Positions 59,231 to 64,000 of a stretch of 64,000 nucleotides of DNA are shown in pieces. The notes under the pieces are model-generated. The model was not told where the DNA came from. It ran no database searches and worked only from the letters and a program-made list of their open reading frames with translations. The position numbers and the translations under genes are program-made. Where the stretch lies: NCBI GenBank assembly GCA_016288215.1, contig JAEEYQ010000015.1:18463-82462 (forward strand), read 5' to 3'. This DNA is from Lentisphaeria bacterium. GTDB lineage: Bacteria; Verrucomicrobiota; Lentisphaeria; Oligosphaerales; Oligosphaeraceae. Positions within the stretch are counted from its first letter, which is position 1. The number at the start of each line of letters is the position of its first letter.

Positions 59231-60406
59231 ATGGCAACAGCCCCCTGCATCCCCTCTGAAGAGTATTTTGCGCGCATCGCCAAATTTCAGGCCATCATTC
59301 AGAACGCCGGTCTGGACGCCTGCCTGGTCCATGGCACGGAGTCCGATTTCGCCAACGTCCGCTATTTGAGCGAGTACTGGCCCACCTTTGAGCAGGCGGG
59401 CGTCTTCGTTCCCGCGAAGGGCAAGCCGGTTCTGCTCATCGGCCCCGAAAGCGAGAAATACGCGTTGGGCCGCAGCGTCATCAAAGACGTCAAGCTCATG
59501 CTGAACTACCGCGAGTCCGCCGAACCCGACTATCCGGGCATCAAATTGGCCACCTACAAGGACGTGGTCAAAACCGCCATGGGCAGCCGGAAGCTGAAGA
59601 AGCTGGGGCTGGTCGGCACCGCCGTCATGACCAAACCGACGTTGGACGCCGTCGCGTCCCAACTCCCTGGCGTGGAAGTCGTTGCGGCGGATGCGCTGTT
59701 CCGGCCCCTCCGCTGGGTCAAGAGCCCCAATGAGCTGGCCTGCCATCGCAAGGCCTTCAAGATCGCCGAAAAGGCCGTGGAGGCCATGCGCAACGAGCTG
59801 AAGCCCGGCATGACCGAGTTCCAGGCCATCGGCATCGCACAGCGGGAGATCTACGCCAACGGCGGCGAATACGAAGGCCACAGCCTCTACTGCTTCGGCG
59901 GCGACCGCACCAGCAACGGCATCAGCCGGCCCACCTCCGCCAAACTCAAGAAGAACGAGATCATCCAGCTGAACATCGGCGCCCGCGTCTGCGGCTACAG
60001 CTCCTCCATCGGACTGCCAGTCTGGTTCGGCAGCATTCCCAAAGAGCAACTGGCTCTGGTGGAATTCGGCCTCCGCGCCCACAAATACACCATCGAGCTG
60101 ATGAAGGCGGGCGTCAACGCCGGCGACATCGCCAAAGCCTACACAAAGTGGGGCGTCGATCAGGGTTGGGGCGACTACATGCTCTACGGCCCCGTCCACG
60201 GCCTGGGCATCATGGAGACGGAGTCCCCCTGGATCGAGACCACCAGCGACTATAAGCTGCAGGAGAACATGACCTATCAGATCGACACCTTCTTCACCGG
60301 CAACGGCTACGGCCTCCGTTGGGAGCGGGGCTGCGCCGTGAAGAAGGGCGGCTGCGAGCTCTTCTCCAAGAAGTTCATGTCCATGGACGACTGCAAGCTG
60401 GACTAA
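59231..60406 (+). CDS. M24 pita-bread-fold protein, creatinase-like, metal ligands lost
   Basis: A 391-residue protein with the two-domain layout of aminopeptidase P and creatinase. Where M24 peptidases have metal-binding aspartates, this has IIQLNIGARVCGYSSSIG, i.e. Asn and Ser; the first glutamate position reads TYQIDTF (Asp). The histidine in VHGLG and the last glutamate in RWERG remain. The LN-x6-GY pattern recalls creatinase, which works without metal. A C-N hydrolase of the creatinase kind or a pseudoenzyme is more likely than a peptidase. AGAAGGAAA stands before the ATG. Confidence 0.8.
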   Translation: MATAPCIPSEEYFARIAKFQAIIQNAGLDACLVHGTESDFANVRYLSEYWPTFEQAGVFVPAKGKPVLLIGPESEKYALGRSVIKDVKLMLNYRESAEPDYPGIKLATYKDVVKTAMGSRKLKKLGLVGTAVMTKPTLDAVASQLPGVEVVAADALFRPLRWVKSPNELACHRKAFKIAEKAVEAMRNELKPGMTEFQAIGIAQREIYANGGEYEGHSLYCFGGDRTSNGISRPTSAKLKKNEIIQLNIGARVCGYSSSIGLPVWFGSIPKEQLALVEFGLRAHKYTIELMKAGVNAGDIAKAYTKWGVDQGWGDYMLYGPVHGLGIMETESPWIETTSDYKLQENMTYQIDTFFTGNGYGLRWERGCAVKKGGCELFSKKFMSMDDCKLD

Positions 60407-60430
60407 TCCCCCAAAAGGCAACTCTGGCGA

Positions 60431-60485
60431 CTAGTGGCTCTAGAATCTCTAGAAAATCTGGAAGATCTAGAGTCACTAGAAAAAC
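60431..60485. repeat. Six tandem nonamers of consensus CTAGANNNT
   Basis: CTAGTGGCT, CTAGAATCT, CTAGAAAAT, CTGGAAGAT, CTAGAGTCA, CTAGAAAAA in exact register, just after the M24 stop. It is the clearest array of the nonamer family. Confidence 0.9.
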
Positions 60486-60548
60486 CGCCAATTATTCAAT
60501 TAACCTTGATTAATTGCGAGCTGCGGTTATAGTATAATTCTGCGCTTT

Positions 60549-60745
60549 GCGGCTCTTTTGGGGCACGATGGCATGTGGATTTGCCATGTCATGGATTTTG
60601 TAAGGCCCTGAAAGGGCCTAATTTACGTAACCCCGGGTTGAGCGTCAGCGAAACCCGGGGAAAAGGGTTCCCCCCATGGTTCCACAGCCCCGAAGGGGCT
60701 GAATTACAGCCATGGCAATGGCTTTATGGGCTCATCAAGGTTCAA
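60549..60745 (+). repeat. Palindrome-rich dispersed element E, left copy
   Basis: Contains GGCCCTGAAAGGGCC, CCCCGGGTTGAGCGTCAGCG with AACCCGGGG, GCCCCGAAGGGGC, and CCATGGCAATGG. The first 95 bases recur inverted at 62051-62140 and 62280-62352; the remainder at 62368-62488 in the same orientation. It runs to 20 bases before the ROK start and probably carries its promoter (TATACT at 60751). Confidence 0.85.
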
Positions 60746-60763
60746 AATAGTATACTTTTTGTC

Positions 60764-61951
60764 ATGAAAACGCAACCGTCGAACAGCACCATGGATGTCC
60801 TGCGGCTCCTCTTTGAGAAGCAGCCGATGGATCAAACGGGCGTGGCCAGACATCTGTCCATCACCCGCGCGGCCATCAATCTGCATTTTTTGGAGCTGGC
60901 GGCGGAGCATTACATCCGCCCCATCGCGACCCAAAGCAAGGGGAGGGGGCGTCCCGCCCATCTATGGGAGCTGGATCCGCAGTACAACCTGTTCATGGGC
61001 ATCGCCATCGAAAATGGCACGCTGCAGTCGGAGCTCATCGACTGTCAGGGCGGCGTGGTTGATGTCCAGAAGGAGACCTATCCGGCGGACATCTCGTTCG
61101 AGCTTCTCCATCAGCGGATTTTCGCGCAGATCAAGGCGTTTCAGAAGCTGGCGGAAGCCCGCGAGGCCCAAATCCGACAGTGCTTTCTTGCCTCTCCGGG
61201 CCGCCGTCTGGAGGATGGAACCATCCTGCAAGTGGTCAATCTGCCCATCCTGAACGGATGGAATCCGGACCGCGACATTGAGCAGACCTTCGGCATTCCC
61301 ACCTTCAACGACGCCTTCCACACGCCCACCCTTCAGGGGGCAAGCGAAGAGGACGGCGCAAATTCCACCATGGCGCTGCTGAACTGGGATGACGGCTTTT
61401 CCGCCATCTTCTCCAGCAATGGACGGCAGATCATCTGGCCCGACCCCAGTCCGAAGCGGGTTCGGGCGCTGTGGGATGTGGGGCATCTGTGCATCGAGCC
61501 CAATGGCCGGCTCTGCCGCTGCGGCAAACACGGCTGTCTGGAAGCCTATGTCGGCGGTCTGGCGCTGGCGCAGATGCATCCCGAACTGGGCTGCGCCGAT
61601 TCGCGGGAGCTGGCCCAATGCGCCATGGCCGGCAATGCCGCCGCCGCGAACCTGCTGCGGCAGGCCGTTGGACTGGTGATGCGCACCCTATACACCACCT
61701 TCGAACTGTTCGGCGTCGACACCATCGTCTTCGTCAACACCATGGCCGCCGCGTTCCCCTGCTTCGAGGAGGCGGCATGGGCCGAATTGGCCAAGTTCTA
61801 TCCGGCAGAGGAATTGAAGTTGCTCACGCTCCGCCATAGCCCGCTGACGGAGGATAAACTCCGCCACGGCTCCGCCCTCACCGCCCGCCAGGTCTTCTTC
61901 TATCCTGAAAAGTTCCTCCCCGTTCGCGGCATGCACATGGCAAACAACTAG
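60764..61951 (+). CDS. ROK-family transcriptional regulator
   Basis: A 395-residue protein from the ATG at 60764; the frame upstream is repeat sequence. Residues 5-60 form a MarR/ROK-type winged helix (LLFEKQPMDQTGVARHLSITRAAINLHF). The ROK zinc site is GHLCIEPNGRLCRCGKHGCLEAY with H241, C251, C253, C258. The N-terminal nucleotide motif of sugar kinases is not obvious, so it should be a NagC/XylR-like repressor that senses a sugar. The gene is flanked by inverted copies of element E, and AGTATACT lies 14 bases before the start. Confidence 0.88.
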   Translation: MKTQPSNSTMDVLRLLFEKQPMDQTGVARHLSITRAAINLHFLELAAEHYIRPIATQSKGRGRPAHLWELDPQYNLFMGIAIENGTLQSELIDCQGGVVDVQKETYPADISFELLHQRIFAQIKAFQKLAEAREAQIRQCFLASPGRRLEDGTILQVVNLPILNGWNPDRDIEQTFGIPTFNDAFHTPTLQGASEEDGANSTMALLNWDDGFSAIFSSNGRQIIWPDPSPKRVRALWDVGHLCIEPNGRLCRCGKHGCLEAYVGGLALAQMHPELGCADSRELAQCAMAGNAAAANLLRQAVGLVMRTLYTTFELFGVDTIVFVNTMAAAFPCFEEAAWAELAKFYPAEELKLLTLRHSPLTEDKLRHGSALTARQVFFYPEKFLPVRGMHMANN

Positions 61952-61953
61952 CG

Positions 61954-62032
61954 TTTTTCTAGAAGTTCCAGAAGCGGGAATATAAAATTAGGAATTAGGA
62001 ATGAGGAATTAGGAATTTGTCATGTAACGAAT
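61954..62032. repeat. Nonamer remnant and GAATTAG heptamers
   Basis: TTTTTCTAGAAGTTCCAGAAG, then AATTAGG/AATGAGG heptamers and GGAATTTGTCATGTAAC. The last 45 bases recur at 62155-62198. Confidence 0.75.
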
Positions 62033-62050
62033 CAGAACCATCCGTCAAAG

Positions 62051-62140
62051 CTACGTAAATTAGGCCCTTTCAAGGCCTTGCAAAATCCATGACATGCAAG
62101 TTCACATGTCATCATGCCTCAAAAAGAGCCGCGAAGCGGC
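62051..62140 (-). repeat. Element E, right partial copy (inverted)
   Basis: Reverse complement of 60549-60630 with few changes: TACGTAAATTAGGCCC, CAAAATCCATGACATG, GAGCCGC. It makes an inverted pair around the ROK gene. Confidence 0.85.
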
Positions 62141-62153
62141 AAGCGTAGCGACG

Positions 62154-62197
62154 GAATTAGAAATTAGGAATGAGGAATTAGGAATTTGTCATGTAAC
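62154..62197. repeat. GAATTAG heptamers, second copy
   Basis: Five units followed by GTCATGTAAC, the same arrangement as at 61985-62032. Confidence 0.75.
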
Positions 62198-62363
62198 TAA
62201 TTCGGCCCCGTTGGGGCCGTAAAATCAGAGGGGGCACATTCACCCCCGGGTCTCGCTTCGCTCGACCCGGGGTTACGTAAATTAGGCCCTTTCAGGGCCT
62301 TACAAAATCCATGACATGCAAGTTCACATGTCATCATGCCTCAAAAAGAGCCGCAACGCGGCT
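62198..62363 (-). repeat. Element E, full copy (inverted)
   Basis: GGCCCCGTTGGGGCC, CCCGGGTCTCGCTTCGCTCGACCCGGG, GGCCCTTTCAGGGCC and GAGCCGCAACGCGGCTC in reverse order to the left copy. Confidence 0.85.
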
Positions 62364-62367
62364 CAAT

Positions 62368-62488
62368 TAACTTAACCCCGGGTCGAGCGTTAGCGAAACC
62401 CGGGGGCAGGGCATCCCCCATGACTCCACGGCCCCAACGGGGCCGAATTACAAACATGGCAACGGCTTTATAGCCCATCAGGGTCTGT
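62368..62488 (+). repeat. Element E, truncated direct copy
   Basis: Begins at TAACCCCGGGTCGAGCG and ends CATGGCAACGGCTTTATAGCCC, matching the second part of the left copy. It stands head to head with the preceding inverted copy, making a large potential cruciform. Confidence 0.8.
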
Positions 62489-62606
62489 ATCGTAACGACG
62501 TTCCAGAAGCGGCGGTCGCTCTGGAGAATTGAGCGGCCATTCGTCTCTCTCCACAAGGGAAATGATAGGGAAGGGATGTTTTTCAAAAAAAATTATTCAA
62601 TATAAC

Positions 62607-62635
62607 TTGACAAATGATTTTGACTCCACTATAGT
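62607..62635 (+). promoter_or_regulatory. Sigma-70 promoter TTGACA-N17-TATAGT for pseudopilin copy 3
   Basis: Consensus -35 (62607-62612), near-consensus -10 (62630-62635) and ideal spacing; predicted leader about 115 bases. Confidence 0.75.
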
Positions 62636-62756
62636 AGGAAATGTTTTGGGCATCATGTGGTTTGTCACTGGCCACCTCTGTAGAACGATCCATTTTTCCC
62701 GTGACAGTTTCGGGGTGGGTATTTCGGGAGGCCAATGAAGATAAAGGAGTCTGATC

Positions 62757-63494
<738 letters not shown>

Positions 63495-63509
63495 AGAATC
63501 ATCCTGTTT

Positions 63510-63572
63510 GCACGGGTTAGCCGTGCCATTGAGCCGCCGTTTCTGCCAAACGGGGCGGCGGACTTGTCTTCT
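63510..63572 (+). terminator. Two hairpins after pseudopilin copy 3
   Basis: GCACGG-GTTAG-CCGTGC (63510-63526), then GCCGCCGTTT/AAACGGGGCGGC with a two-base bulge, followed by a pyrimidine-rich stretch rather than a pure T-run. May be a weak terminator letting some transcripts run into the next gene. Confidence 0.45.
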
Positions 63573-63609
63573 CTTCCTATATTCCTATTATATATATAAG
63601 GGAAAACAC

Positions 63610-64000
63610 ATGAACCGCCATATCCTCTTCACCGCCATCGCCGTCGTCATGGCCTTCGCTGCCGCGCCGCTCTTCGCCTATCCATTGCTGCTTTGGGACA
63701 TGGAGCCCATCGATGAATTGGGCGGCGGCGCCAAGCTGACCCTCCACCATCCCGAGTTCCGCGACGTGGCCATGGTGCACGACGCGCCGTGGGAGGGGAA
63801 TACATGTGCCTTCCACACGGTGTTTCAGGACGGCGACCTCTATCGCATGTACTACAGGGGCGCGTCATATAAGATGCCTGGCCATGAAGACCATGGGACA
63901 ACCTGCTATGCGGAAAGCAAGGACGGCATCCACTGGATCCGCCCCAATTTGGGCATCTGCGAGTTCAACGGCTCGAAGGACAACAACATCATCCTGCCCA
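63610..64000 (+). CDS. Secreted five-bladed propeller glycoside hydrolase-like protein (copy 2), 3' end beyond window
   Basis: The first 130 codons are seen. A signal peptide ends near APLFA (residue 23). LLLWDMEPIDELGGGAKLTLHHPEF, VHDAPWEGN, YRMYYRGA, CYAESKDGIHW and GICEFNGSKDNNIIL repeat copy 1 at 26561 closely. It is preceded by an AT-rich TATTATATATATAAGGG and follows pseudopilin copy 3. Same likely role as copy 1. Confidence 0.82.
   Translation, partial: MNRHILFTAIAVVMAFAAAPLFAYPLLLWDMEPIDELGGGAKLTLHHPEFRDVAMVHDAPWEGNTCAFHTVFQDGDLYRMYYRGASYKMPGHEDHGTTCYAESKDGIHWIRPNLGICEFNGSKDNNIILP

Noticed and set aside
60575..60763. N-terminal extension of the ROK protein
   Set aside because: The 63 codons are the dispersed element E; the winged helix begins just after the ATG at 60764.

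Overview
The window reads as chromosome from a fairly GC-rich member of the PVC group, most likely a gut-type Lentisphaerota (Victivallis-like) or a close Verrucomicrobiota/Kiritimatiellota relative. The argument rests on content: three near-identical pseudopilin genes with the H-X9-DG motif, secreted glycan-degrading enzymes (GH2, GHL10-like, DUF4838, sialidase, two five-bladed propeller hydrolases), a C10 cysteine protease, and gram-negative envelope genes (bamA, an LptF/LptG permease). No rRNA, tRNA, CRISPR array or transposase gene was found. The assignment is inference; no database was searched.

Layout. 1-5.2 kb: a lower-GC GH2 glycosidase (cut by the window edge) and a GHL10-like lipoprotein, divergent. 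5.3-9.2 kb: nitrogen block with gdhA, a stand-alone glutamate-synthase GXGXG domain and a NifA-like activator. 9.3-12.2 kb: hisH-hisF and guaA. 12.4-18.8 kb: accessory block with two pseudopilins, a DUF4838 enzyme and a sialidase, rich in intergenic repeats. 19-22.8 kb: purC-purB-purA. 23-28.1 kb: sfsA, an FSA-type aldolase, a metallo-beta-lactamase-fold protein, a macro-domain protein and a propeller hydrolase. 28.4-33.3 kb: rpoZ-adk-map-infA then rpmJ-rpsM-rpsK-rpoA-rplQ. 33.4-38.2 kb: M16C protease, a degenerate Gfo/Idh-like protein, rplM-rpsI. 38.3-47.3 kb: bamA, a nonsense-interrupted LptF/LptG permease, lepA, lepB, an Asp-run secreted protein and a LOG-family protein. 47.4-57.8 kb: C10 protease, a minus-strand SDR-fucU-PMT glycan operon, glyS, ctpA, dapB. 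58-64 kb: a DUF6786-like protein, a creatinase-like M24 protein, a ROK regulator flanked by inverted repeats, and a third pseudopilin-propeller pair.

The most unusual material is intergenic: several families of degenerate short tandem repeats (7-mers CTAATTN and CGTCTCN, 9-mer CTAGANNNT), a roughly 110-190 bp structured element in three copies, and a palindrome-rich element in four copies, one pair of which brackets the ROK gene. A recurrent promoter form, TTGCAA-N16-TATATT, precedes housekeeping operons. The best gene-level anomalies are the in-frame TAA in the Lpt permease, the M24 protein that has lost metal ligands, and the pairing of H-X9-DG pseudopilins with secreted hydrolases.
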